Below, one piece after another: positions 12,933 to 25,949 of a stretch of DNA of 64,000 nt. Below the pieces are notes generated by a model that was given only the letters and a program-made list of their open reading frames with translations, did not search any database and was not told where the DNA came from. How positions within the stretch are numbered: the stretch's first letter is position 1; the number at the start of each line of letters is the position of its first letter. The DNA comes from Thermoleophilia bacterium (GTDB lineage Bacteria; Actinomycetota; Thermoleophilia; Miltoncostaeales; Miltoncostaeaceae). The stretch spans positions 44,232 to 108,231 of the forward strand of contig JADLHW010000036.1 of assembly GCA_020848615.1 (NCBI GenBank), written 5' to 3'. The position numbers and the translations under genes were made by a program.

Positions 12933-12956
12933 AGAGTGGGCCGACCAGCCCACTCT
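12933..12956 (-). terminator. Hairpin with U-rich tail in the rimP leader (terminator or attenuator)
   Basis: Perfect 9-bp stem AGAGTGGGC / GCCCACTCT with a 6-nt loop; on the minus strand it is followed by TTTTCGTTTC, the only convincing U-tract after a hairpin that I found in this window. It lies 41 bp before the rimP start. It either ends the dtd transcript or, if transcription starts at the TATCGT box at 13001-12996, acts as an attenuator of rimP-nusA-infB. Confidence 0.75.
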
Positions 12957-12995
12957 CCCGACGTCCCAACGACTTCGTGTCAAAGCGGTGTCCCG

Positions 12996-13001
12996 ACGAT
13001 A
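12996..13001 (-). promoter_or_regulatory. Candidate -10 element (TATCGT) for rimP-nusA-infB
   Basis: TATCGT on the minus strand in the 128-bp gap between the dtd stop and rimP. Transcription from here would give a leader of about 100 nt that includes the hairpin at 12933-12956. The matching -35 box is not obvious. Confidence 0.35.
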
Positions 13002-13020
13002 GCACTCGGTGGGGAGGGAA

Positions 13021-13494
13021 TCAGTCGGCCGATCCCCGCCGTGACCGGGCCAGGTCCCCGCTGTCCAGCACCAATGTGACGGGTCCGTCGTTCACCAGCC
13101 GCACCTCCATGTGCGCCCCGAACACCCCGTTCGCGACGGGCACCCCGGCTGCCGCGACGGCCGCGGCGTACGCCTCCACCAGCGGCGCGGCGGCCTCCGG
13201 GCCGGCGGCCGCGGACCACGACGGGCGGTTCCCGCGCCGCACGTCCCCCAGGAGCGTGAACTGGCTCACGCACAGCACGGCGCCGCCGGCCTCGGCGACC
13301 GTCGCGTCGAAGGCCCGGTCGCCGCGCGGGAACAGCCGCAGCGCAACGGTCTTCGCCGCCAGCCGGCGGGCGGTCTCCGCGTCGTCGCCGTCCGCCACGC
13401 CCACCAGTGCCAGCAGGCCGGTGCCGATCTCCCCCGTCACCGCCCCGTCCACCAGGACCGACGCCTCGCTCACCCGCTGCAGCACGACCCGCAC
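13021..13494 (-). CDS. dtd: D-aminoacyl-tRNA deacylase
   Basis: 157 residues from GTG 13494. The start reads VRVVLQRVSEASVLVDG and the active-site motifs are present: LCVSQFTLLGDVRRGNRPS, the NGVFGAHMEVRLVNDGPVT stretch (usually NxGPVT) and the C-terminal TLVLDS. DTD hydrolyses D-aminoacyl-tRNAs and glycine mischarged on tRNA-Ala, a proofreading step. A GAGAGG sits nine bases upstream of the GTG. It is divergent from the YbjN-like gene with only 43 bp between their starts. Confidence 0.94.
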   Translation of the reverse strand: MRVVLQRVSEASVLVDGAVTGEIGTGLLALVGVADGDDAETARRLAAKTVALRLFPRGDRAFDATVAEAGGAVLCVSQFTLLGDVRRGNRPSWSAAAGPEAAAPLVEAYAAAVAAAGVPVANGVFGAHMEVRLVNDGPVTLVLDSGDLARSRRGSAD

Positions 13495-13525
13495 GGCGGG
13501 CAGCCTCTCACGCGGGGGACGCGGG

Positions 13526-13531
13526 TACGAT
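13526..13531 (+). promoter_or_regulatory. -10 element (TACGAT) of a leaderless promoter
   Basis: TACGAT ends six bases before ATG 13538, so transcription would start on or next to the start codon. This geometry recurs before many genes in the window. Confidence 0.6.
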
Positions 13532-13537
13532 CCGGCG

Positions 13538-13969
13538 ATGGAGCTCACCGACCGCATCCAGGGCATCCTCGCCGACGCGGGCCTCGAGCCGGACCGGGTG
13601 GACGCCCGCACCGTGCACGTCGCCCTGCCGTCGCAGGCCCGCGGCGGCATCGGCGTGCTCATCCGCGGCAACGAGCGCACCGCATCCCTCACCGCCTTCG
13701 TGATGCGCCGCCCGGACCGGCACGCCGAGGCCGTGCAGTTCCGGCTGCTGCGGCGGAACCTCGACACGCCATGGTGGCGGTTCGCGGTGGACGACCACGG
13801 CGACGTGTTCGCCGTCGCCCACGCCGACGCCCGGACCCTGGAGGACGACGGACTGGACGCCCTCCTGGGGCTGCTGGTCGCCACCGTCGACGAGGTCTAC
13901 GAGCCGCTGGTGCGCACGGGCTTCGACATCCCCGACGGCGTGTCCCTGAGCCCGCCGACGGTGGAGTGA
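13538..13969 (+). CDS. YbjN-domain protein
   Basis: 143 residues: MELTDRIQGILADAGLEPDR, VHVALPSQARGGIGVLIRGN, TASLTAFVMRRPDRHAEAVQ and WWRFAVDDHGDVFAVAHADA, with a C-terminal helix TVDEVYEPLV. The alternating beta pattern and the acidic C-terminal helix match the YbjN/type III chaperone-like fold common in actinobacteria, whose members are proposed sensory or chaperone proteins. Function here is unknown. It appears to be leaderless and monocistronic, and it converges on the TPR gene with a 4-bp gap. Confidence 0.7.
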   Translation: MELTDRIQGILADAGLEPDRVDARTVHVALPSQARGGIGVLIRGNERTASLTAFVMRRPDRHAEAVQFRLLRRNLDTPWWRFAVDDHGDVFAVAHADARTLEDDGLDALLGLLVATVDEVYEPLVRTGFDIPDGVSLSPPTVE

Positions 13970-13973
13970 CGCC

Positions 13974-14300
13974 CTACTCCAAATCGGTTCCGAAGCACTT
14001 CGCCAGGCGGTAGTGACGCTTGGCGAGGATGCGCTCGCCGAGGCGGTCGAAGGACCTGGCGAGGCCGTAGTGGGCGTAGCCGTCGGTGGGGTGCATGTCG
14101 ACGGCGGCCTGGAACTCGTCACGGGCCTGGGCGTAGGCGCGGCACGACAGGTACGCCCGGCCGAGGGCCTCGCGGATGGATGCCTTCGCGGGCTCCAGGG
14201 CCTTCGCGCGCTCCAGGGCGATCGCCGCCTGCCGGTACTCGCGCATCCGCAGGAGCTCGCTGCCGTTCGTGTACGCCTCGTACGCCTCGAAACCACTCAT
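13974..14300 (-). CDS. Small tetratricopeptide-repeat protein
   Basis: 108 residues made almost entirely of TPR helices: GSELLRMREYRQAAIALERA, LGRAYLSCRAYAQARDEFQA and YAHYGLARSFDRLGERILAK. The last repeat has a basic end (KRHYRLAKCFG). ATG 14300 overlaps the transglutaminase stop by 4 bp (ATGA), so it is the last gene of the MoxR-DUF58-TgpA operon; a TACGCT six bases before the ATG could also drive it alone. TPR proteins mediate protein contacts; a partner role for the transglutaminase system is inference. Confidence 0.8.
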   Translation of the reverse strand: MSGFEAYEAYTNGSELLRMREYRQAAIALERAKALEPAKASIREALGRAYLSCRAYAQARDEFQAAVDMHPTDGYAHYGLARSFDRLGERILAKRHYRLAKCFGTDLE

Positions 14301-16594
14301 GTGGTGAGCGTACTCCCGTCCGGCGGACGAACGCCCATGTACGCGGCGAGGCGCCTGGGCCACCGGGCGCGGGTGCGCCCCTCGCGGCGAAGCCGGGTGG
14401 ACTGCCTCCACGCCTCCCGGGCGGTCCCCGGGGCCGGCTGGGACGGCGCGTACCGGGCGGCCTCCGCCATCACGTACAGGCGGGTGGCGTCGAGGCCGAC
14501 GTTGCGGCGCAGCCACGCCGCCCGTTCGCGCGGGTCGCCGTCCTCCGGCGGGGCGATCCCGGTGCGGCGCAACGTCGCCTCGAGGTCGCGCACCGCGCCG
14601 AGCACGCGTGCCCGTTCGTCGCCGGTGTGCCGCAGCCGCAGGCGGCGCACGCCGCGGACGGCGCCGGGCAGGAGCAGGAGGACCACGACGCCGCCGCCGG
14701 TGACGGCCCACGGGTCGACGGCGCGGCCGCCCGTCGCCGCGGGGTCCGTCGGGGCGGGCTGCGTCGTGGGCTGTGGCTCGGGACGCGGGGTGGCCGGGGT
14801 CTGCTCGCCGTCGTCGGGAAGCGGGTCGACGGGCTCCGGCGTGACCTGCTGCCGCGGCTCGGCCGCGGCGAGCGGCGGGTCGTAGCGCCGGGACGACACG
14901 GACGCGCGGTTCGCGACGGCCCGGCCGGGGGTGGGGTCGAAGTCCACCCAGCCGGCGCCCGGCAGGTACGCCTGCACCCAGGAGTGCGCGTCGCGATCGA
15001 GGACCACGTACCTGCGGGTCTCGGGGTCCAGGCGGCCGGGCGTGTAGCCCACCGCGATCCGCGTGGGGATGCCGACCGACCGGAGCATCAGGGCCATCGC
15101 GCCGGCGAAGTGCTGGCAGAACCCGCGATGCGTGTTCACGAGGAAGTCCACCAGGGGCGGGGCGCCGTCCACCGGGAACGGCGGGGCCTCGTCGTAGACG
15201 AACCCGTTCGCCGGGTCCCGGAGGTACGTCTCGATGCGGTTCACCGCGATGTACGGCGACGCCGCGTCGCCGATGACGCGCCGGGCGTCGCGGCGCACCA
15301 CCGCGTACGCGCCGAGGGCGTCGTCGCCGGGGTCCACCCCGCCACTGCCGAACAGCGGGACCTGCACCGCCTCCGCCCCGGCGCTCGGCCGGATGGCGGT
15401 CATCCCCCGGGTGTCGAGGATCTCCTGGGGCGAGTACACGTCGCGGGCGTAGAGGTCCCGGGGACTCGCGTCCTCGACCGACACGAAGACGCTGTAGGTC
15501 GCGCCGGGGCCGAGGGACGGGTCGACCTGGACGGTGCCGCCCTCCCGCAGCTCCGCGATGCGGCCGAACGTCCCGGTGATCACCAGGGGCAGGCCGCCCG
15601 CCAGGACCAGGGTGCTGCGCAGCGACGCGAACGTGACGTCCTGCCGCACCGGATCCCGGAACGCGTCGGGGTCGGACTGGACGAACACCCGGCCGTTGTC
15701 GACCACCAGCGGCCGGGACGCCGCGCCGTTCAGCGACTGCGTGAACGCGCTGCCGTCGAAGTCCGACAGGACCGCGGCGCGCAGCGGAAGCCGGCGGGCC
15801 GAGCTCACGCGCATCACCACGCGGGGCTTCTCGGGCCAGTCCAGCTGCCCGTAGGTCTGCCGGATGTCCAGGCCGGTGCCGCCCGGGCTGTCGCCGGTGA
15901 GGCTCCAGGTGCGCCAGTCCCACCAGCCGCGGTCCTGCGTGGCGGCGCCCGGGGCGAGCAGCGCGGCGCCGATCACCGCCGCGAGGCCCGCGCCCGCGGC
16001 GCGCATCCCCCATCCGCGGCGCGGTGCCGCCACGGTGCGTCCGCCCAGGGCGAGCACCGCGATGAGGGCGGCGAGCGAGGCGGTGCCCGCGAGCAGCGGC
16101 TGCTCCGGCGCCTCGACCGTCCACCGGTAGGCGAGGCCGAGGCCGGCGAGGATGACGGCGGCACCGGGCCGGTGCCGGGCGACCAGCTGCCATCCGACGC
16201 CCGCCACCAGCGCGGCGAACGCCGCGTCCAGGAGCCCCACGAAGGCCGCGTCGTCCACCGGTGAGGCCGGCACCGCCGCCGAGGACGACGCGACCATGCC
16301 ATCCGGGATCAGGCGCGCAACGGCGCCCCACGCGTCGCCGGACAACCCGATGAGCGACCACACCGACACCTGCGCGCCCATCGCCCCGACCACCAGCACC
16401 GCCAGCACGGTCCCGGCGGCCGCCGCGGCGCGCGGCGAGCGCGGTGAGGCGTCACCGAGGGCGGGCAGCCCGGCGACCACCGCCAGCATCACCAGCTGGG
16501 CGGTCCGGTCGGCGTCGTACAGCGCGGACCAGCCGATCCCGAGGACCACGGTGAGCAGGACCGCCGCCGCCACGCGGCGCGCCGTGTCATGCAC
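14297..16594 (-). CDS. TgpA-like membrane transglutaminase (DUF3488/DUF4129 type)
   Basis: 765 residues from GTG 16594, overlapping the DUF58 stop by 8 bp. The N-terminal ~220 residues contain about six membrane segments (for example VAAAVLLTVVLGIGW and LAALIAVLALGG). An extracytoplasmic transglutaminase-like domain has Cys493 (HRGFCQHFAGAMALMLRS), His537 (DRDAHSWVQAYLPG) and an Asp near 553 (WVDFDPTPG), the papain-like triad. A Pro/Thr/Gln-rich linker, one further membrane helix (VVVLLLLPGAV) and a cytoplasmic C-terminal domain with Arg-rich end follow. In other bacteria such proteins sit next to MoxR AAA and DUF58 genes, as here. The substrate and whether it acts as cross-linker or protease are unknown. 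Confidence 0.9.
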   Translation of the reverse strand: MHDTARRVAAAVLLTVVLGIGWSALYDADRTAQLVMLAVVAGLPALGDASPRSPRAAAAAGTVLAVLVVGAMGAQVSVWSLIGLSGDAWGAVARLIPDGMVASSSAAVPASPVDDAAFVGLLDAAFAALVAGVGWQLVARHRPGAAVILAGLGLAYRWTVEAPEQPLLAGTASLAALIAVLALGGRTVAAPRRGWGMRAAGAGLAAVIGAALLAPGAATQDRGWWDWRTWSLTGDSPGGTGLDIRQTYGQLDWPEKPRVVMRVSSARRLPLRAAVLSDFDGSAFTQSLNGAASRPLVVDNGRVFVQSDPDAFRDPVRQDVTFASLRSTLVLAGGLPLVITGTFGRIAELREGGTVQVDPSLGPGATYSVFVSVEDASPRDLYARDVYSPQEILDTRGMTAIRPSAGAEAVQVPLFGSGGVDPGDDALGAYAVVRRDARRVIGDAASPYIAVNRIETYLRDPANGFVYDEAPPFPVDGAPPLVDFLVNTHRGFCQHFAGAMALMLRSVGIPTRIAVGYTPGRLDPETRRYVVLDRDAHSWVQAYLPGAGWVDFDPTPGRAVANRASVSSRRYDPPLAAAEPRQQVTPEPVDPLPDDGEQTPATPRPEPQPTTQPAPTDPAATGGRAVDPWAVTGGGVVVLLLLPGAVRGVRRLRLRHTGDERARVLGAVRDLEATLRRTGIAPPEDGDPRERAAWLRRNVGLDATRLYVMAEAARYAPSQPAPGTAREAWRQSTRLRREGRTRARWPRRLAAYMGVRPPDGSTLTT

Positions 16595-17799
16595 GGGCCA
16601 CCGCCCGGGCACGGCCCCTCGGGGCGAGCACGGCCTGCAGGGTGGCGCGGTCCGCGGCGCGCACCGTCGGCACGCCCGCCGGCGCCGGGAACGCCGCGGC
16701 GCGGACGCCGGCGAGCAGGAGCACCAGGTCGATGCCGGCGCGGCGCACCGCCCGCGCCGCCTCCCCGACCGCCTCGTCGGGATCCGAGGTGACGGCCACG
16801 AGCCCGGAGCCGGGCTGCAGCAGCCGGGCGGCGCGGTGCAGGACGTCGTGCAGGGCCGGTGCCGCGGCGGCGAATCGCATGCGGGCCAGCCGGCTCTCCG
16901 CCTCCGGCCACGGCGACTCGCGCGCCACGCCCTCGTCCCCCAGCCACAGGCCCACCGACACGGCGCGTCCCCCGCCCGTCGCGACCGACCGGGCGATGCT
17001 CGCGGCGGCCACCACCGCCAGCTCCCGGTCCTCGGCGGACGCCCCGGCCTGCGCGGATGCGTCGAGGAGCACGGTCGCGATGCGGCCGCCGCCGTCGTCC
17101 GGCCGGAACACCTTGGTGTGCAGGCGCCCGCGCTTCGCGGACTGGCCCCAGTGGACGCGGGACAACGGGTCCCCCGAGCGGTACTCGCGCAGCCCCTCCA
17201 GGCTCGAGACGTCCTCCCCCGCGAGGCTGAGCCGCCCCCGCTGGTGCCCGCCGAGGGCGGCGGTCGTGTCGGCGGCGGGCAGGGCCTCGGGGACCACCAG
17301 CACCCGCTCGGCTGCCGGGCCGGTGCGCCGGACCGCGACGGCGAGGCCCAGGCTGTCGCCGATGCGCAGGGCCAGCGGCGGGAGCGTGTGGTCGCCGCGC
17401 CGGGCCGCGGGGATGAGGATGCGCGTGACCCCGTCGCCCGCCCGCACGGCGCGCTGCGGCCCGAGCGCGGCGAGGCCCGCGTCGGCCTCCCACTCCAGCA
17501 GGCGCATCGCGGTGAGCGCCCCCCGGCCCCCGCGCACCGCCACGGTGGCCTCGGCCGGCTCGCCGGCGCGCGGCCGCGGCGGCCGGAGGATGCGGGTCGC
17601 GGTGACGCCGCGGGACGCGAACCCGGTGAGCACGAGCGCCCCGACGGCCAGCACCACGAAGCCCACGCCCAGGGGCGCGAGCGCGGCGGTCCCGAACCCG
17701 CGGGCGGCGACGAGCGCGGCGATGCCGGCGGCCAGGAGCGCGGCGCCGCGGGCGGTCGGGCGCACCGGCGGGGCGCCGAGGCGGGCGGCCGCCGGGAGG

Positions 17800-17807
<8 letters not shown>
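16587..17807 (-). CDS. DUF58 domain protein
   Basis: 406 residues. Two N-terminal membrane helices (ALLAAGIAALVAARGFG; LGVGFVVLAVGALVLTGF) precede the DUF58 signature YRSGDPLSRVHWGQSAKRG and a von Willebrand A-like C-terminal fold (ATVLLDASAQAG). The TTG start at 17807 overlaps the MoxR stop by 8 bp; no strong ribosome site is seen, so translation probably depends on coupling. DUF58 proteins occur with MoxR ATPases as chaperone/adaptor pairs; the target here is likely the adjacent transglutaminase complex (inference from context). Confidence 0.88.
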
Positions 17808-18777
<970 letters not shown>

Positions 18778-18821
18778 GGGGCGAGGGTAGCAGCGCACCG
18801 CCCCGCGGCGGAGCGCGGGCG

Positions 18822-20387
18822 TCAGCCCGCGGGCGCCACGGTCGCCCCCGCGACGACCGTGAAGCGGATGGGCCGGGCCGTCGCCCGCAGCCGCCCGGCG
18901 GCGGCCCGCACGGACAGGACGTACCGGCCGGGCGCGAGCGCGGCGCGGCCGCGCGGGAGGACCACCCCGAGGTCGCGCGTCGACAGCCACGTGGTGCCGG
19001 GCTGCACGCGGCGGTCGAGGCGTGCCGCGAGCCGGCCGTCCGGCACCCGCCGCACGCGCAGCTGGATCAGGGCCTCGCGGGCCACCCGCACCGCGATGGT
19101 GGCGTTGAGGGGACGCGCCGGACTGCACCTGGCGACGCCCGTGCACAGGGACGCGGCGCCGGCCGACCGGAAGAACGTCGGCGTGAGCCCGGCGGACGAC
19201 AGCAGCCCGCGCCTCGGCGGCGCCTGCACCGGCAGGGCCGCGGGGTTCCCCGGGGCGGCGAACGCGAACATGCTGCTGAGGAAGCCGCGCGCGAACAGCG
19301 TGCCGTCGGTGCCGATCGCGACGGGTGCCAGCGCCGGCGGCGCGGGGTACCGCCAGGCGATGGTCCCGTCGGGCCGGACGGCGGTGAGCGGCGAGCCCCC
19401 GGCGTACACCAGCCCGTCCCCGCCCACCACGGGGCGGCCGGTCGTCCAGTTGCCCCGCAGGGACCAGCGCACCGTCCCGTCCGGGGCGACGGCCAGCAGG
19501 GTGTCGGTGCTCGCGATGCGGTCGTTGCGCAGGATCCCCCGGGCGGCGGCGGCGTACGCGGTGCCGTCGGCGCCGAGGGCCGGCGGGCCCGGGGCGATGA
19601 GCCCGGTGGGAACGCTCCACAGCGGCGCGCCGTCGGCGGTGAACGCGCGCAGCGCGGCACCCCCGGAGGCGGAGGCCCGGTCCTGGGAGACCACGATGGT
19701 GCCGTCGGTGTGGATCGCGATCTCGTTGATGCGCCCGTCGACGGTCACCTGCCATCGCAGCGACCCGTCGGGGCGACGCGCCGTGATCGCGTTTCCCGGG
19801 GTCCCGCCGGTGCGGCCGTACACGGCGGTGCCGTCCGGGGCGACCGCCAGGGCGTTGGTCTGGTCGGTGCCGGTGGGGTCGACCCACCGCAGCGCCCCGG
19901 TCGCGCCCTCCAGGGCGGCGACGCCCTCGATGCCGGTGACGTACACGGTGCCGTCGGGGGCGGGCACGATCGTGCGCTCCGACGCCTCCGAGCCGAGGTC
20001 CAGCCGGTTGCTGAGCCACAGCAGGTTCCCGCCGGCGCCGTAGGCGGCGACCTGGTCGCCGAAGTTCCGGAACGCGTACCGGTGGCCGTCCGGGCCGATC
20101 GCGTCGAGGCCCACCGCGCTCCCGCGCGCCCGCGCGGTGCCGTTGGCGTTGAGGACCAGCGGCGAGCCGGTCCCGGTGAGGAGCTCCGGGCCGGCGGGCC
20201 CCACCAGGAGGTCGGTGCCGGGCAGGCCGGTGAGCGGCCACCCGGCGACCAGGGCGGCCCGCTGGGCGGAGACCACGGAGCTGCGGGACGTGTTGGCCGG
20301 GTCGTGGGCGGGCACCGGCCAGGTGTCGGCGGCGGCCGGGACGGCGGCGGCCGCCAGGGCGGCGGCGGTGAGGAGCACGGTGCGCAT
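18822..20387 (-). CDS. Secreted beta-propeller protein with PQQ-like repeats
   Basis: 521 residues. A typical Sec signal peptide (MRTVLLTAAALAAAAVPAAA, likely cleaved after ADT or just before) is followed by at least six repeats of the form APDGTVYxTG...GxLRW, for instance VPAPDGTVYVTGIEGVAALE and VAPDGTVRWSLRGNWTTGRP. These are PQQ-like (pyrrolo-quinoline quinone) beta-propeller blades, here probably structural, since cofactor and metal residues are not obvious. The last ~100 residues (VRVAREALIQLRVRRVPDGR) form a beta-sandwich-like domain. Its start lies 74 bp after the coaBC stop. The function is unknown; a cell-surface or polysaccharide-binding role would fit. Confidence 0.75.
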   Translation of the reverse strand: MRTVLLTAAALAAAAVPAAADTWPVPAHDPANTSRSSVVSAQRAALVAGWPLTGLPGTDLLVGPAGPELLTGTGSPLVLNANGTARARGSAVGLDAIGPDGHRYAFRNFGDQVAAYGAGGNLLWLSNRLDLGSEASERTIVPAPDGTVYVTGIEGVAALEGATGALRWVDPTGTDQTNALAVAPDGTAVYGRTGGTPGNAITARRPDGSLRWQVTVDGRINEIAIHTDGTIVVSQDRASASGGAALRAFTADGAPLWSVPTGLIAPGPPALGADGTAYAAAARGILRNDRIASTDTLLAVAPDGTVRWSLRGNWTTGRPVVGGDGLVYAGGSPLTAVRPDGTIAWRYPAPPALAPVAIGTDGTLFARGFLSSMFAFAAPGNPAALPVQAPPRRGLLSSAGLTPTFFRSAGAASLCTGVARCSPARPLNATIAVRVAREALIQLRVRRVPDGRLAARLDRRVQPGTTWLSTRDLGVVLPRGRAALAPGRYVLSVRAAAGRLRATARPIRFTVVAGATVAPAG

Positions 20388-20461
20388 GACCACAGCACAG
20401 CGCACCCGGGCCCGTTTGGCATCGGGGGCGGGTGCGGGACCGCCCTGCGGGCGGGACCGGG

Positions 20462-21652
20462 TCATCGCAGGAGTGTTCCCGCGCGGTCCAGGATCGCCTC
20501 CGCGCACGCCCGCTTGCTGCGGCGCTCCAGGTGGGTCTCGGCGTCCCCGGGGCCGATGATCGTGATCGCGTTGTCCGCGCTGCCGAAGCCCACGCCCGGG
20601 GCGCTGATGTCGTTGTGCACGACGATGTCCACGCCCTTGCGGGCCCGCTTGGCGCGGGCGCGCTCCAGCCCAGCCGCGCCGGCCTCCGCCGCGAACCCCA
20701 CCAGGGCCTGCCCCGACCGCCGCGACGCGAGGTCGGTGAGGATGTCCTCGGTGCGCTCCAGACGGATCTCCATGGCCGCCGCCGCGGACTTGTCGAGCTT
20801 TCCCGCCGCCGCGTCCACGGGCCGGTAGTCGGCCACCGCCGCGGCCATCACCAGCAGGTCGCAGTGCGGGAACGCCTCCAGGCAGGCGGCGTGCATGCCG
20901 GCGGCGGTCGGCGCGTCCACGTACGTCACGTCGCCGCGGCGCGGCAGGCCCACGTTCGCCGCGATGACGGTGACCTCGGCGCCCCGGGCCCGCGCGGCGT
21001 CGGCGATCGCCCACGCCATCCTCCCGGAGCTGCTGTTCCCGACGTACCGCACGGCGTCGATGGGCTCGCGGGTCCCGCCGGCGGTGATGAGCACCCGCCG
21101 GCCGGAGAGCTCGGTGGACACGCCCAGGGCGGCCTCGGTGCGGTCGCAGATCACCGCGGGCTCGGCGAGACGCCCCATGCCGACGTCGCCGTCGGCGAGC
21201 AGGCCGGACTCCGGCGGCACGATGTGCACGCCGCGCCGGGCCAGGGTCGCGAGGTTCTCGACGACCGCCGGGTTCTCCCACATCTTCGTGTTCATCGCCG
21301 GCGCGGCCACCACCGGGCCCTCGAACGCCAGGAACGAGGTGGCCAGCAGCCCGTCGCCGAGACCCGCCGCCATGCGGGCCAGGGTGTTCGCCGACGCGGG
21401 GCACACCAGCATCACGTCCGCGCGCCGGGCGAAGTCCAGGTGGTCGTAGCCCGGTTCCTGGGGCATGCCGAACAGGTCGACGCCCACGGGGCGGCCCGAC
21501 AGCGACGCGAACGTCGTCTCGCCCACGAACCTCGTGGCGTTCCGGGTCATCACCACGCTCACCGCGTGGCCGCGGCGCTGCAGGATCCGCAGCACGTCGA
21601 CGGCCTTGTACGCGGCGATGCCGCCGCTCACGCCCAGCAGGACCTCCGCCAT
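20462..21652 (-). CDS. coaBC: Bifunctional phosphopantothenoylcysteine decarboxylase / phosphopantothenate-cysteine ligase
   Basis: 396 residues. The CoaC half has GVSGGIAAYKAVDVLRIL, the catalytic His in PGYDHLDFARRADV, the flavin-site PASANT and AAPAMNTKMW (PxMNxxMW). The CoaB half has VLITAGGTREPIDAVRYVGN, SSSGRMAWAIADAA and AAAVADYRP. Together they convert 4'-phosphopantothenate plus cysteine to 4'-phosphopantetheine in coenzyme A synthesis. ATG 21652 overlaps the gmk stop by 1 bp (TGATG). The usual rpoZ gene between gmk and coaBC is absent. Confidence 0.96.
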   Translation of the reverse strand: MAEVLLGVSGGIAAYKAVDVLRILQRRGHAVSVVMTRNATRFVGETTFASLSGRPVGVDLFGMPQEPGYDHLDFARRADVMLVCPASANTLARMAAGLGDGLLATSFLAFEGPVVAAPAMNTKMWENPAVVENLATLARRGVHIVPPESGLLADGDVGMGRLAEPAVICDRTEAALGVSTELSGRRVLITAGGTREPIDAVRYVGNSSSGRMAWAIADAARARGAEVTVIAANVGLPRRGDVTYVDAPTAAGMHAACLEAFPHCDLLVMAAAVADYRPVDAAAGKLDKSAAAAMEIRLERTEDILTDLASRRSGQALVGFAAEAGAAGLERARAKRARKGVDIVVHNDISAPGVGFGSADNAITIIGPGDAETHLERRSKRACAEAILDRAGTLLR

Positions 21653-22209
21653 CAGGAGGCCCCGGCCCGCGTCACCCCATCGACGATGCGCGCCAGCTCC
21701 GCGCTCGCCGCGTCCACGTCGTCGTTCAGCACCTTGTGGTCGAACTCCTCCATGGCCTGCAGCTCGACGCGGCTCTCGGCGAGGCGCGCCGCGATGTCGG
21801 CGTCGGCCTCGGTGTTCCGGTTCCGCAGCCGGCGCACGAGCTCCTCCAGCGACGGGGGCTCGATGAACACCGACACCGCCTCCGGGAGCCGCTGGCGCAC
21901 CGCCCGGGCGCCGCGCAGCTCGATCTCGAGCACCACCGATCGCCCGGCGGCGAGCTGGCGCTCCACCTCGGACCGGAGCGTCCCGTACCGGTTCCCGGCG
22001 TAGGTCACGTGCTCCAGGAAGTCGCCGGCGTCCACGCGGCGGGCGAATTCATCCCGTGTGAGGAAGTGGTAGTCCTCGCCGTCGACCTCACCGGGGCGCA
22101 TGCCGCGGGTGGTGGCGGACACGGCGACGCACACGTGCGGCATGCGCCCCAGGATCCGCTCGATCAGCGTCCCCTTCCCGGCCCCCGAGGGGCCGGAGAC
22201 GATGATCAC
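21652..22209 (-). CDS. gmk: Guanylate kinase
   Basis: 185 residues from GTG 22209. P-loop VSGPSGAGKGTLIERIL, GMP-binding SATTRGMRPGEVDGEDYHFL, and the lid region RLRNRNTEADADIAARL are all present. It phosphorylates GMP/dGMP to GDP/dGDP. It follows mihF by 41 bp and is coupled to coaBC. The predicted N-terminus is slightly short; an in-frame earlier start inside the 41-bp gap is not available as ATG. Confidence 0.95.
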   Translation of the reverse strand: MIIVSGPSGAGKGTLIERILGRMPHVCVAVSATTRGMRPGEVDGEDYHFLTRDEFARRVDAGDFLEHVTYAGNRYGTLRSEVERQLAAGRSVVLEIELRGARAVRQRLPEAVSVFIEPPSLEELVRRLRNRNTEADADIAARLAESRVELQAMEEFDHKVLNDDVDAASAELARIVDGVTRAGAS

Positions 22210-22250
22210 CCGTGGGTGCCGGGCGACCGGAGACGCGCCGACCTCGGGGA

Positions 22251-22577
22251 TCAGCGCCCCAGCAGCTCGACGAGTTCCGACCGCTGGCGCTCGGACAGGC
22301 CGCCGATGGTCTTGCCCTGCGAGATGCGGCAGTGGTTGAGGAAGCGGGTCGCCTTGACCTTCCCGTACTTGGGCACGGCCATGAGGATGTCGAACACCTT
22401 CGCGGTCTGCACGTAGTCGGGGGGGTCGGAGATCACCTTGGTGATCGAGACGGCGCCGTCCTTCAGGTCACGCTTGAGCTGAGCTCGGAGGCTGCGGATC
22501 TCGTTCGCGCGGCGCAGCGCGTCCATGCGCTGGTCGAGGGAACGCTCCGGTGCCTGCGAATGGGGTCTCGTGGCCAT
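22251..22577 (-). CDS. mihF: Integration host factor, actinobacterial type
   Basis: 108 residues with the central RRANEIRSLRAQLKRDLKDG, a helix-two-turn-helix DNA-binding region VFDILMAVPKYGKVKATRFL and the C-terminal NHCRISQGKTIGGLSERQRS. This is the mIHF/sIHF family, a nucleoid-associated protein specific to Actinobacteriota and therefore a useful lineage marker. The ATG at 22577 is chosen; the open frame extends to 22664 but that part lacks similarity. A good promoter lies immediately upstream. Confidence 0.93.
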   Translation of the reverse strand: MATRPHSQAPERSLDQRMDALRRANEIRSLRAQLKRDLKDGAVSITKVISDPPDYVQTAKVFDILMAVPKYGKVKATRFLNHCRISQGKTIGGLSERQRSELVELLGR

Positions 22578-22586
22578 GGCGTCGCG

Positions 22587-22616
22587 AGCATAGGGGTCCC
22601 GCTCGCCTGATGACAA
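22587..22616 (-). promoter_or_regulatory. Promoter of mihF-gmk-coaBC
   Basis: -35 TTGTCA (22616-22611) and -10 TATGCT (22592-22587) with an 18-bp spacer on the minus strand, nine bases before the mihF ATG. It is the most sigma-70-like promoter I saw in the window. Confidence 0.65.
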
Positions 22617-22709
22617 CGTCAAATTCTCACCCTCGTGTCCGGTCGTCGGGGAGTCGACCCTCACCCTCAGGTGCAGGGTCCGACCTTCAGGGGAATGCGT
22701 TGTTGCACC

Positions 22710-25948
<3,239 letters not shown>

Positions 25949-25949
<1 letters not shown>

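Noticed and set aside
22578..22709. A small gene between mihF and carB
   Set aside because: The 132-bp gap holds the mihF promoter and no open frame with coding features.
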